Shown piece by piece: positions 9,655 through 18,297 of a DNA stretch of 64,000 nucleotides. The position numbers and the translations under genes were made by a program. A model generated the notes under the pieces. It was not told the origin of the DNA. It saw nothing but the letters and a program-made list of their open reading frames with translations, and did no database searches. Position 1 is the first letter of the stretch. The number at the start of each line of letters is the position of its first letter. The stretch is taken from assembly GCF_036549475.1 (NCBI RefSeq), contig NZ_JAZHLI010000017.1, forward strand, positions 1-64,000, written 5' to 3'. This DNA comes from Aurantimonas sp036549475. GTDB lineage: Bacteria; Pseudomonadota; Alphaproteobacteria; Rhizobiales; Rhizobiaceae.

Positions 9655-9905
9655 GCCGGAACGACCTGGCCCGGACAGATTTTGCGCTCCGGCGATTGCG
9701 GCGCAAACTGATCCGGCGGCTCACAGCGACTGACGCCGCCGGGATGGATTCAGGCGACGAGGCCGTGCTGCTTCGTCATCTGAACGACGCTGATGATGTT
9801 GCGTTCGCGGGCTTCAGACTAACAGCGATGCGCCGTATCAGACGTGAACCGCGGTGGCTGCAAGCGTGGCTGGTACGACTCCTCGATCGCATCCACATCA
9901 ACTAA
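9651..9905 (+). CDS. small basic protein translationally coupled to the ATPase
   Basis: I place the start at GTG 9651, giving a four-base GTGA overlap with the ATPase stop and an 84-aa product. A longer frame from 9588 would overlap the ATPase by 67 bp and adds residues unlike a natural N-terminus. The protein is basic and helical (DFALRRLRRKLIRRL near the start, then WLQAWLVRLLDRIHIN at the end) with an acidic middle. It is unrecognised. By position it corresponds to the small TraM-type partner that follows TraL in IncP regions. Confidence 0.6.
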   Translation: MSRNDLARTDFALRRLRRKLIRRLTATDAAGMDSGDEAVLLRHLNDADDVAFAGFRLTAMRRIRREPRWLQAWLVRLLDRIHIN

Positions 9906-10579
9906 ACGCATGAAGCCGGCGACGTCGCCGCCGCCGGTTTCACGTTACCAGTATATCTGGCGTGTCCACCCCACCATCCACCATCATTGGCGCGGCAGAC
10001 TGCTCGCAGGAGTGGGCTTTGGTTCGAGCGCTACAAAGAGCTCGCCGTCCTCTACTCGGTCTCGGACGGATCATCCGGGCCCGCGACTGCGGCGCGACAA
10101 TCAGGGTGAGAACACGTACCAACTGGACTGTCAGGCGCGCCCTGATGCATGATCCGGGCTTCTGTAACGGGCACTCATGTGTCAACCCTCATCCTTTATT
10201 CCGGTGCCTGCTCCACGACGCTTGTGCCATAAAGCGTCACCTTCAAGCCGGTCTCCCTCATGCGGCCTGCACCGACGGGAGCGGGTTGGCTGGCGCTGGC
10301 GACGCCCACGCATCGTAGCGGCGGCAGCGCCAGCCATCCCGCTTTCAGTTGCTTCGGTCCAGACCCGCCAGGGTCTTGCTTCTGTCCGCAGTCGGCGTGA
10401 AAGCCGCTGCCTGATGGGATCTGATGAGGATCGGTCGGTCAATCTAGTGATGCGCAGTCACCGAAGCGCTGCTCCCGGATAAGCGACCTGACCGGTCCAT
10501 CGTCCCGGCGGGGGGGCCTCGCACGGAAAGGCCTGTTCCGGGCCTCTCCGAACCTGTTGAAAACCCTGCTCTCTCCTCC
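9906..10579. other. intergenic stretch between module and IS remnants
   Basis: About 670 bp without a credible gene. Its one notable structure is the long imperfect palindrome at 10281-10342. This stretch probably marks the edge of the mobilisation module. Confidence 0.45.
10281..10342. repeat. long inverted repeat, 18-bp arms
   Basis: Arms 10281-10298 and 10325-10342 are complementary at 17 of 18 positions around a 26-nt loop. No T-run follows on either strand, so an intrinsic terminator is not supported. It could be a recombination or replication/transfer site of the mobile module, or a rho-assisted hairpin. Confidence 0.6.
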
Positions 10580-11150
10580 TCAGGCTGCGGCCGCTTCGGT
10601 ACGCCCGGTTAACGAGAAATGCTGGCCCGTCTTGAGCATCTGATGGAGAACCACGGCGAGCGTGCGCGCGAGCGCGACCTTCGCCTTCTTCATGCCCGCG
10701 CGCTTCGCGACCGCGAGCGCCCAGCTCTTCAGCGCCGAGCCCTTGACGGATCGCGTCAGGATCACGTTGGCCGCCTCGTAGAGCGCCACGCGCACCCCAT
10801 GATCTCCGACCTTGGAGATCCGGCCGGTGATATCCGTCTCGCCAGACTGGTGCTTCTTGGGCGTCAGCCCGAAATGGGCGCCTACCATCCTGGAGGATCC
10901 GAAGCGTCCGGGATCGTCGATCGCCGCCGCGAAGGTGAGCGCCGTGAAGGCGCCGACCCCGGGGGTGGACATCAGGATGCGCACCTGATGGTTCCGGCGC
11001 GACTGGGCCAGCAGGCGGCTCTCGATGGCTTTAAATTTCGTCACCAGCGCCGTCCTGGCCGTCAGCATTCCGCTGGCGATCGCGGTCAGGACCGTGTGGC
11101 CGTCGACCAGATCGCGAACCTGCCGCGCGACATTGCACCTGACACCTCGT
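10580..11150 (-). pseudogene. IS110-family transposase, C-terminal fragment
   Basis: The frame carries the Transposase_20 (IS116/IS110/IS902) domain: MSTPGVGAFTALTFAAAIDD, then GAHFGLTPKKHQSGETDITG and ISKVGDHGVRVALYEAANVI. The N-terminal DEDD catalytic domain is missing; sequence similarity stops near 11150, exactly where the IS21 remnant begins on the other strand. The open frame continues upstream only as an Arg-rich shadow of the IS21 debris. The fragment is therefore not expected to be active. The right boundary is approximate. Confidence 0.8.
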
Positions 11151-11215
11151 ATTGCCTCATCCGAGGATGCTCCTGAGTGATCAGGTGGTTGCCTCAGCAA
11201 AATGCTCCTGAGTAT

Positions 11216-11555
11216 GCTCGTCCTCGCTGGACTCGAGGCTCGGCGGCAATGGCCGGATTTAGCGCCAGCACCGCCTCCCGGTTGGAGAAAGACTCGCGTC
11301 TTCCCTCCCACAAGAAGGGCGATCGCCGCCATGGTGGCGGCAAGCCGGATCCTTTCGAGGACATATGGGACAGCGACATCGTCACGAAGCTGGAGAATGC
11401 GCCGGGCCTGAGGCCGGTGACCATCCTCAATGACCTTTGTCTGCGATATCCCGATAAGGATCTGATGTCGGCGCGCCGAAGCGGTTCCCCACGTCAATGT
11501 TGTTCTCCCCACCGCCGCGACCTATGATCACCTGTTGACGCAGGGAGCGGCATGA
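11216..11555 (+). pseudogene. istA remnant with large internal deletion
   Basis: The N-terminal part reads AGFSASTASRLEKDSRLPS, then PDPFEDIWDSDIVTKLENA and GLRPVTILNDLCLRYP up to about 11464, matching the start of IS21 IstA proteins. About 20 bp later, in a different frame, comes the native C-terminus PHVNVVLPTAATYDHLLTQG, ending at the TGA at 11553-11555. Roughly 400 residues including the DDE catalytic core are missing. The junction lies between 11464 and 11490. Confidence 0.75.
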
Positions 11556-12410
11556 TGAGCAACATGACCGTCGACACCGCCAAGCTGCCGCTCATGCTGA
11601 CGACCTTGCGGCTTCCCACCTTCGCCCGCCTGTGGCCTGAGTTTGCCCAATGTGCTGACCGCGAGGGCTGGCCCGCCGAGCGGCTTCTGCCCGCTTTGGC
11701 CGAACTGGAAATTGCCGAGCGGGCTCAGCGGCGCATCCAGCGCCATCTCGCCGAAGCGCGTCTTCCCGCCGGTAAAACCCTCGACAGCTTCGACTTCGGC
11801 GCCGTTCCCATGCTCAGCAAGGCTCACATCATGGCTTTGGCCTCGGGCGACGCCTGGCTCGCAAAGGGCGGCACCATCCTTTGCTTCGGCCCGCCCGGTT
11901 CCGGAAAGTCACATCTGGGGGCAGCCCTGGGCCACGCTCTGGTGGGAAACGGTTTCCGGGTTCTCTTCACCCGCACGACCGATCTCGTTCAAAGGCTCCA
12001 GACAGGACGTCAGGAACTCGCCTTGACCGCGGCAATCGAGAAGCTCGACAAATTCGACCTGCTGATCCTCGACGATCTGTCGTACGTTCACAAAAGCCAG
12101 GCCGAAAACCAGTGTCCTGTTCGAACTCATCGCCGCCGGATACGAGCGGCGATCGCTCATGATCACTGCCAATCAGCCATTTGGCGAATGGGATTCGGAC
12201 TTTCCGGACAAGGCGATGACGATTGCTGCGATAGACCGTCTCGTCCACCACGCCGCCATCTTCGAAATGAACGTCGAAAGCTTCCGCCGCCGCACCGCTC
12301 TCGATCAACGCCAGTCAGCGACATCGAATATCGCAACCGGAGACACCGCGGATCTGAACCAGGCCAGAAGCGATGTCGCCAACGACATCGATCAGCGACA
12401 TCGCTCTTGA
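11552..12410 (+). pseudogene. istB, IS21 transposition-helper ATPase, frameshifted
   Basis: ATG 11552 overlaps the istA stop. The N-terminus (LPLMLTTLRLPTFARLWPEF) and Walker A GPPGSGKSHLGAALGHAL are intact, and LLILDDLSYVHKSQAE gives Walker B. At the A-run 12104-12107 one extra A shifts the frame. The correct continuation (TSVLFELIAAGYERRS, then MITANQPFGEWD and MTIAAIDRLVHHAAIFEMN) is read in another frame to a stop at 12410. Without the shift the protein would be a normal IstB of about 260 aa plus a variant tail. One base would restore it, but its istA partner is gone. Confidence 0.85.
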
Positions 12411-12498
12411 AAACAAAAAAAGAATTATTCAGACATAACTCGTCGTAGTCGAACTCGTCATTTTCGATGTCGCTGACACCCTCATCTGCAATGTCGTG

Positions 12499-12708
12499 CT
12501 AAAAATTATCCAATTTCGCTGAAATATTGTAATGTGAATTGTCTTTTCTCTCTTTCAATGTAAATGACAGCGCCTGTTCTAATCGCTCGATTCGGTCTTT
12601 CAATTCGTCATTTTCCTGTTCGACGATTGCTATTCGAAGTCGGTTCTCGATTACGGTCATTGCATCAACCGTCTGCGTTATATCGTCATATGATATTTTA
12701 TCAATCAT
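12499..12708 (-). CDS. small coiled-coil protein in AT-rich island
   Basis: 69 aa, unrecognised. Residues 20-55 (NRLRIAIVEQENDELKDRI and ERLEQALSFTLKER) show heptad spacing of Leu/Ile and strong charge alternation typical of a coiled coil. Base composition is far more AT-rich than the flanks, suggesting foreign origin. A weak AAGG lies about 8 nt upstream of the ATG. It is sandwiched between the IS21 right end and the IS630 element. It could be a genuine passenger gene or chance. Confidence 0.4.
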   Translation of the reverse strand: MIDKISYDDITQTVDAMTVIENRLRIAIVEQENDELKDRIERLEQALSFTLKERKDNSHYNISAKLDNF

Positions 12709-12736
12709 CGTATAACCTTATGGTTTCATGCTGCTA

Positions 12737-13788
12737 GAGCGTCGGGCGATTAATCTGCAACGCAGCCTGCAGCTTTGAAGTAATTCCAGCATTCGTCGGA
12801 TGTGAAGAGGGCGCAGATATCGCCGACAGCGCGCCAGAGATCATCCAAGGTTCGGGCGGCCGCCTTTCGAAGCAGCGTCTTCAGCTTTGAGAAGGCCATT
12901 TCTATCGGATTGAGGTCGGGGGAGTATTTCGGCAGGAACAAGAGCCAGGCGCCCCGCTCGGCGATGGCCTGCGCGGCTCTTGGGCTCTTGTGTACGTTCA
13001 GGTTGTCCAGAATGACGACATCGCCGGGTTCGAGACATGGCGCCAGTTGCGTGCGCACGTAGACGTCGAAAGCCGCGCCGTCCATGGCGCCCTCGATGAT
13101 CCAGGGGGCGACAAGTTCATGGCATCTGAGGCCGGCCACGAAGGTCTGGGTCCGCCATTTGCCGAACGGCGCCTCCGCCCGCAAACGCTCGCCGCAGGGG
13201 CTGCGTCCCCTGAGCGGCGTCATGTTGGTCTTCACACTGGTTTCGTCGATGAAGACCAGCCGAGCTGGTTGGCGGCGCATGAAGGGCTGACGCAGGTCTT
13301 GCCACTCACGCCGCGTCGCTTTTACGTCCAGGCGTTCTTTCTCCGATGCCAGCAGCGTTTTTTTTATAGGTGAATCCTTCCTGCCGTAGGAGCTTGGAAA
13401 GGTTCGATGGATCGGCCGTCACGCCATGCCGCTCTTCCAGCCATGCGGCAAGATCCGGCATGGTGATGTCGGGCTTGGCCTTCACCTTGTCAAAGATGGC
13501 ACACCGATGCGGCCCGAGCTTGCCAGACCCCGCGGGACGGCCCTGCTTGGCCGGCTCCACGGAACCCGTGCGAGCGTAGCGGGCCTGTATCCTCACTGCC
13601 GTCGAGGGCGCAACCTCAAGCCGCGCCGCCGCCGCACGCCGCGTCTCGCCAGCCGCAACACCACGAACTATCCGAAGCCGCAAGTCCGATGAAACCGATC
13701 TTCCCATGGTGCGTATCCTCCCGCACACAAGGAATCAGAATACGTCTCCAAGCGGAACCATCCGATTCACACTTCTTACCGGACGCTC
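12737..13788 (-). mobile_element. IS630-family insertion sequence, complete ends
   Basis: The 1052-bp element is bounded by GAGCGTCGGG at 12737 and the inverted GAGCGTCCGG ending at 13788 (9 of 10 match), and is flanked on both sides by TA (12735-12736 and 13789-13790), the target duplicated by IS630/Tc1 elements. It carries one transposase in two frames. The host DNA on both sides is AT-richer than the rest of the window, fitting a TA target choice. Confidence 0.88.
12750..13707 (-). CDS. IS630-family transposase, expressed by frameshift at an A8 run
   Basis: Frame one starts at ATG 13707 (MGRSVSSDLRLRIVRGVAAG; GGGAGG upstream) and encodes the HTH DNA-binding half up to RQEGFTYKK. Eight consecutive A's in the mRNA (T8 at 13358-13365) then allow a shift into the second frame, which encodes the DDE catalytic half: FIDETSVKTNM, VVILDNLNVHKSPRA and YSPDLNPIEMAFSKLK hold the three acidic residues. 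It ends at 12750. Without slippage the first frame ends at 13306. Programmed frameshifting on an A-run is common in this family, so I regard the gene as probably functional. Confidence 0.85.
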
Positions 13789-13790
13789 TA

Positions 13791-14824
13791 AACAACAAAT
13801 CGGGCGTGAAGAAGGAACGCGATCGCAACGCACCGACATATATTTCATGTCGACTCTCGAAAGATTAGCGAGTTGTCCTTGGACGGCAATACCCAAGTTT
13901 GGTCATCCACTAGCAAATGAGCCTTTCAAGACCTTCGGGAACGGGATATCACGTGGTTGTCTTGGGCAACCTGAAGAACCGGTGGCGTTTTAAGGCTACG
14001 GAGATTTTGTTGTGCAACATCTGGTCGTGCGGCTGTATGTAAAGCGTTGTCGGCGCGAGCTTTGTAACCTTGGACGGGCGCCAGGTGCGGGAGCGCTCGC
14101 CATCGGCGGCGGGCACCAGACCTGATACACCCACCAGCCCACGAATACCGGCAAGTTCGTCGTCGCGATCGACATTGCAATCTCGGCGACTTCAACGCAA
14201 CGGCTACCCGCGTCTTCGACGAGATGCCCGCTGTCACCCCGCTGCCGGGCTACCCGCCTGTCCTGTGACGGGCGACGGACCCGAAGCCGCCCGCACGAGA
14301 CGCCTCACCGAAGGCATCGCCCTGTCCCTCTGCTCTCCGCGCCGAGCTTGCCAGCATTGCCGGAGAACTGGATATCATGCCGCCATAACAGCTGCTGATC
14401 CGGGACGGCCTTGTTTCCGCTGTCTGTCATCAACTTCTGAATCTACAGGGTCGGCCGAAACGAACCGGCGGTCCACGTCCGCTCGCCCCTATTCGGGCGA
14501 CCCGGCATTCCTTGTTGCCGCGACGCAAGGCCCGTGACGATACCGATCTCCTCCGTCGCCCGTCGCCCGTCGCCGGCTCGTAGTCGAACGTGCCGCCGGC
14601 CACGGCGCCCGTCGCCAGGATGCCGGAATTGAGCGGCCCGCACGCTCCAGCGTATCGTCGGGGTATCAGTCGCAACGGGTCTTGATTGACGCGCCATCCG
14701 TGCGCCGCGCTCGGTGATCTGCGCGACCGCATCGCACGGACATCGTCCGTGACATGGCCTGCCCCGACGAGGGCCTCATTGTCTTGAAATCAGGGAGGAA
14801 GTTGTCTGCGCATCTGACGGCTAT
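13791..14824. other. long non-coding stretch right of IS630
   Basis: About 1 kb without a gene I can support. The first 200 bp continue the AT-rich island. Short fragments read like protein in changing frames (for example a leftward stretch near 13950-14135), suggesting degraded genes. A GTCGCCC microrepeat lies near 14563. The cyanophycin operon ends at its right edge; no clear terminator was found. Confidence 0.5.
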
Positions 14825-16849
14825 CTAAACCAGATGGCGAGGAATGGCCAGGTTCCACGCCTTATCCCTGACGAGGTCATCCGCTTCCCACGCGCGCAAG
14901 CGAGCCACAATCTGGAAATCACCGGCGTTGCAGGCAAGACGTGTCTCCGTGACCGTTCTCACCGACCATCCGTCTCGGCGCATCTCGTGTGTCCATACCA
15001 CCTCTCCCGTCGCCGATGTCGGATCGTATGGCAGGACTGAATACCGTTCCTCCCCCTCGGCCGAGTGGAAGAAGCCATGCTCATCGATATGAGCGCCGCC
15101 TTCATGGTTGCGAATTTCGACGGTCACGCGATCCGTGTCGCGATCCTCGCGCACGTCCCATTCGGAGCGTGGCGGCTCCTCGAACCTCAATGAAAGCGGC
15201 GCGGCGGCGCGTGGCGGCGCGAAGTCGGGTACTGCCTCGTCCGTCACGCTGCGGATCGGCAAGACCAGACGTGACCTGGCTGGACGGACACCGATGAAGA
15301 CGGGCTCCGGAGCAGGCCATGCGATGGGGAAATAGCTCGTTGACAACGCCAGCCGGATCCGGTGCCCCGCCCGGAAGGTCTGGGAGACATGCTTGAAGGG
15401 CACCTCGACCGTATAGACACGCCCGGGCTCCAGCGCTGCGGGGTGTTCGTGGCTGTCGCGATGGGTGAGATTCAGCAAGCCGTAGCTGACACGCGTCCCG
15501 GCGCCGTCCGGCGCCACGTCGACGAGCCGTACGGCGACCTGTGCGACGGGACGGTCCACACTGAGTGTCAGGGTCAGGGCAGCGGCGCCCGCGATCTCTA
15601 TGTCGTCCATCAGCGGCTCGGTCTCGAACACCAGGCTGCCCGCGTCATCGCGCCGCTGATCCGAAGGCTGGTCGCCTGCATGGGCATAGGAACACCATTT
15701 GCCGCCCTGCACGCCGACCCAGAGCGGCGATGTCATGTCCAGCACTGCGTCCTGTGAAACCTGCGGCTCACTTTCGGCGGCAAGGCGTCCGTCAGATCCC
15801 AGCAAAAAAGCGGTTGGCACCACGTTCGGCGAGGGCCAGGAGGGCTCCGTGATCCAGCGGCCCTCGCGCTCGGCGTAGTGGGTCTTCGGTGGGGCGTGGT
15901 CCTGCATGAACAGCCGCAGGGGCGGCTCATCCATGATGCCGGCATCCTCTCCCTTCAGCCAGTGATCCCACCATCGCGTTTCTTCGCTCAGCCAATCTAT
16001 TGCCGGCCCCGGCTCGCCGAGATGCGGGTATCTGTGCGCCCATGGCCCAATCAGTCCCTTGACGGGACTCGTGAGGTTTTCGACCAGGCGGAAAACCGAA
16101 TTGCAATAGCCGTCGGCCCATCCGCTCACTGCATAGACCGGAACCTCGATATCAGCGAAGCTCTCGCACACGGAGCCGTGCTTCCAGAATTCGTCGCGCG
16201 TCTGGTGTTCGAGCCAGTTCTTGAGCCAGAGCCCCGAGCCGTCGAGGCGTTCTTCCCACATCTGCCGCCAGCGGTCTCCGACATGCTTCGGATCGGGCGG
16301 AAGCGTGTTGATCCCAAACATGACCGATGCCCACGAGAGTTGGTCGATCAGCAAGGTGCCGCCCATATAGTGGACGTCGTCAGCATAACGGTCGTCAGTC
16401 GAGCAGATCGTCACCACGGCCTTGAGCGCTGGCGGACGCAGGGCTGCCAGTTGCAGTCCGTTGAAGCCGCCCCACGAGATGCCGACGATCCCGACACCCC
16501 CGTCGCACCATTCCTGATCTGCAATCCAGGCAATGACTTCGCAGCCGTCCTGCAGCTCGATTCGGGTGTACTCGTCCTCCATCACCCCTTCGGATTCGCC
16601 GGTTCCGCGCAGGTCGACCCGGACATAGCTGTAGCCCTGAGCGGCCAGCCATGGCGCCCGTGCGTGGTCCCGCTCCAGCGTCTTGTCGTTCTTCCGGTAT
16701 GGAATGTACTCGAGGATTGCCGGAACCGGCTGAGACCCGGATTCCTCCGGCAACCAGATGCGCGCGGCCAGTCGTGTGCCATCTGACATCGGAATCTCGA
16801 TATGCTCGATCTCCCGCACGGCGCGTGGCAAATGCCTGTCGATTTCCAT
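14825..16849 (-). CDS. CocE/NonD-family (X-Pro dipeptidyl-peptidase S15) serine hydrolase
   Basis: 674-aa alpha/beta hydrolase with the CocE/S15 layout: an N-terminal catalytic domain with the nucleophile elbow GISWGG (S125), a helical cap, the acid segment SGWADGYCNSVFRLV and the His segment GPWAHRYP, then a C-terminal jelly-roll domain (ALTLTLSVDRPVAQVAVRLVD and FRAGHRIRLALSTSYFP). No signal peptide is seen, so the protein is cytosolic. Family members cleave X-Pro peptides, acyl esters or amides. It is the last gene of the leftward cyanophycin operon, 69 bp after the ATP-grasp gene. Hydrolysis of a cyanophycin-derived or ATP-grasp-made peptide is an attractive but untested role. Confidence 0.88.
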   Translation of the reverse strand: MEIDRHLPRAVREIEHIEIPMSDGTRLAARIWLPEESGSQPVPAILEYIPYRKNDKTLERDHARAPWLAAQGYSYVRVDLRGTGESEGVMEDEYTRIELQDGCEVIAWIADQEWCDGGVGIVGISWGGFNGLQLAALRPPALKAVVTICSTDDRYADDVHYMGGTLLIDQLSWASVMFGINTLPPDPKHVGDRWRQMWEERLDGSGLWLKNWLEHQTRDEFWKHGSVCESFADIEVPVYAVSGWADGYCNSVFRLVENLTSPVKGLIGPWAHRYPHLGEPGPAIDWLSEETRWWDHWLKGEDAGIMDEPPLRLFMQDHAPPKTHYAEREGRWITEPSWPSPNVVPTAFLLGSDGRLAAESEPQVSQDAVLDMTSPLWVGVQGGKWCSYAHAGDQPSDQRRDDAGSLVFETEPLMDDIEIAGAAALTLTLSVDRPVAQVAVRLVDVAPDGAGTRVSYGLLNLTHRDSHEHPAALEPGRVYTVEVPFKHVSQTFRAGHRIRLALSTSYFPIAWPAPEPVFIGVRPARSRLVLPIRSVTDEAVPDFAPPRAAAPLSLRFEEPPRSEWDVREDRDTDRVTVEIRNHEGGAHIDEHGFFHSAEGEERYSVLPYDPTSATGEVVWTHEMRRDGWSVRTVTETRLACNAGDFQIVARLRAWEADDLVRDKAWNLAIPRHLV

Positions 16850-16918
16850 GGATCACTCAGTTTTCAATAAGATGTGCCGCGGCGGGCTGTCGGGCGCGGT
16901 TCCCGCACCAATGAGGCG

Positions 16919-18217
16919 CTATTCCACGATGTCGGAAAATTCGTAATTGAGCTTCTTCATCACCTGCTCGTAGTTCCACAAGAGCTTGGACTGGTTGTTG
17001 GCGCCCATCCAGACCGATGCCACTGCGTAACTGTAGGCATCCTGCTCCGGCAGCTCCGACAACAACATGTTCCTGGCGACATAGGATGTGATGCGGGTAC
17101 CCTCGACCTGTTCCGCCGCCACTTCGAGTTCCGCGCGGGACGGTACACGGCTAACCGTCGCGTCGTTGAAGAAGACCCGGTAGAAGAATTCGGCCGCGAT
17201 GTTCTTTCGCCCTTTGCGGAAGAGCATGCCCGGCTCGCGTCCGAGGCCGAGATCGATCGTTACCTGCTGATGGCTGACCCCGTCGACCATCTCGAAGAGA
17301 TCGCAATGGGATTGGGCAATGCGGGTATTGATCTCCAGAATCCAGATCTTGTTCTGCACCTCGTCCCAGTAATACTCAATATTGAAGCCCGCATTGTCGT
17401 AGCCGATGTGCTTCATGAGCTTGCGGGTTATCTCCCACATCTGATCCTGCACGCGGCGCGGCAGGGTCGAGGGATACAGGTAGTAGAAGAAGCTCAACAC
17501 CTGCGGGTAGCGGATGGAGTCCACCGTGCCGTATGGCACCACCTCGCCGTCATACACATAGCCCTCGACGGTGCACTGGCGCCCGCCGATGACCTGCTCG
17601 GCCATGCAGTAATGGCCTTCCACCGCCCTGATCTCGTCCGGCAGGTCCGCCTTTTCCAGCACGTAGTTGAAAGGCTCGGAAATCTGGCCGATCTCGGCAC
17701 GCAGCTTTTCGGTCGCGTAGTCGAAATCCTCCGGACTGTCGATGCGAAAGCCCAGCCGCGATCCTGACGACTTGATCGGCTTCACGAAGAACGGAAAACG
17801 CAGATCGGCCTCGCCGATCTTCGACAGCGCCTTGTCGTCGAACGGATCGAATGCGGTGAATTTCGGGGTGTGCTCGGGAATGACCTCGGCCATGACCTTG
17901 CGCGACCAGAACTTGTGCTCGCACTTCAGCAGGCTTTCGAGCGACGCGTTGCGCGTGCCGTATTTCTTGCACAGGAGCGGCAGCATGGTTGATACGGGAA
18001 AATCGATGTAGCCGACGATGGCATCGATCGAACCATCGAAGGCATCGAGTGTGTCCTCCGCCTCCTTCAGCAAGGCAGGGATGTCGAACTCCTGGGTTTC
18101 GGAGACCTGGGCCGGGGTCAGCAGCCCGTGGAACGTCACGTCCTTCACACCTCGCAACCGCTTCAGGCGATCCTTGTTCAGCTCGTTCAGTCCAACGACA
18201 AAAACGTTCTTGGTCAT
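16919..18217 (-). CDS. ATP-grasp ligase of the cyanophycin operon
   Basis: 432-aa ATP-grasp-fold protein expected to form an acyl-phosphate and ligate a carboxylate to an amine. A Rossmann-like N-terminus (VFVVGLNELNKDRLKRL) leads into the ATP-grasp core: FPFFVKPIKSSGSRLGF at 141-157 with nucleotide-binding lysines K146/K149, and NAGFNIEYY plus ILEINTRIAQSHCDLFE near 275-310 with the metal ligands E295 and N297. AAGGGGAAGG stands before the ATG. It lies 80 bp downstream of cphA and 69 bp upstream of the CocE hydrolase, all leftward, so it belongs with polymer metabolism. The substrate cannot be told from sequence; it is not a second CphA, since the Mur-ligase domain is absent. Confidence 0.88.
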   Translation of the reverse strand: MTKNVFVVGLNELNKDRLKRLRGVKDVTFHGLLTPAQVSETQEFDIPALLKEAEDTLDAFDGSIDAIVGYIDFPVSTMLPLLCKKYGTRNASLESLLKCEHKFWSRKVMAEVIPEHTPKFTAFDPFDDKALSKIGEADLRFPFFVKPIKSSGSRLGFRIDSPEDFDYATEKLRAEIGQISEPFNYVLEKADLPDEIRAVEGHYCMAEQVIGGRQCTVEGYVYDGEVVPYGTVDSIRYPQVLSFFYYLYPSTLPRRVQDQMWEITRKLMKHIGYDNAGFNIEYYWDEVQNKIWILEINTRIAQSHCDLFEMVDGVSHQQVTIDLGLGREPGMLFRKGRKNIAAEFFYRVFFNDATVSRVPSRAELEVAAEQVEGTRITSYVARNMLLSELPEQDAYSYAVASVWMGANNQSKLLWNYEQVMKKLNYEFSDIVE

Positions 18218-18297
18218 CTGGCGCCTTCCCCTTCATGGCACAATGCCGCAAGCGACCGCTTCGTTCGATCGCTGGCACATGGTTCGCTTCAGAACGC

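Larger units (their letters stand above)
11195..12477 (+). mobile_element. decayed IS21-family element (istA deleted, istB frameshifted)
   Basis: The order istA remnant then istB, with the typical ATGA overlap, identifies IS21. The right end is recognisable at 12477: the terminal inverted sequence (reverse complement TGTCAGCGACATCGAAAA) recurs inside as GTCAGCGACATCGA at 12314-12327 and AGCGACATCG at 12393-12402, the multiple terminal repeats typical of this family. No left end was found; it was lost at the IS110 junction. The element is non-autonomous and probably dead. Confidence 0.75.

Noticed and set aside
13926..14237. Leftward frame right of IS630 as a gene
   Set aside because: Arg/Ala-rich, no start signal and no recognisable domain; possible debris only.
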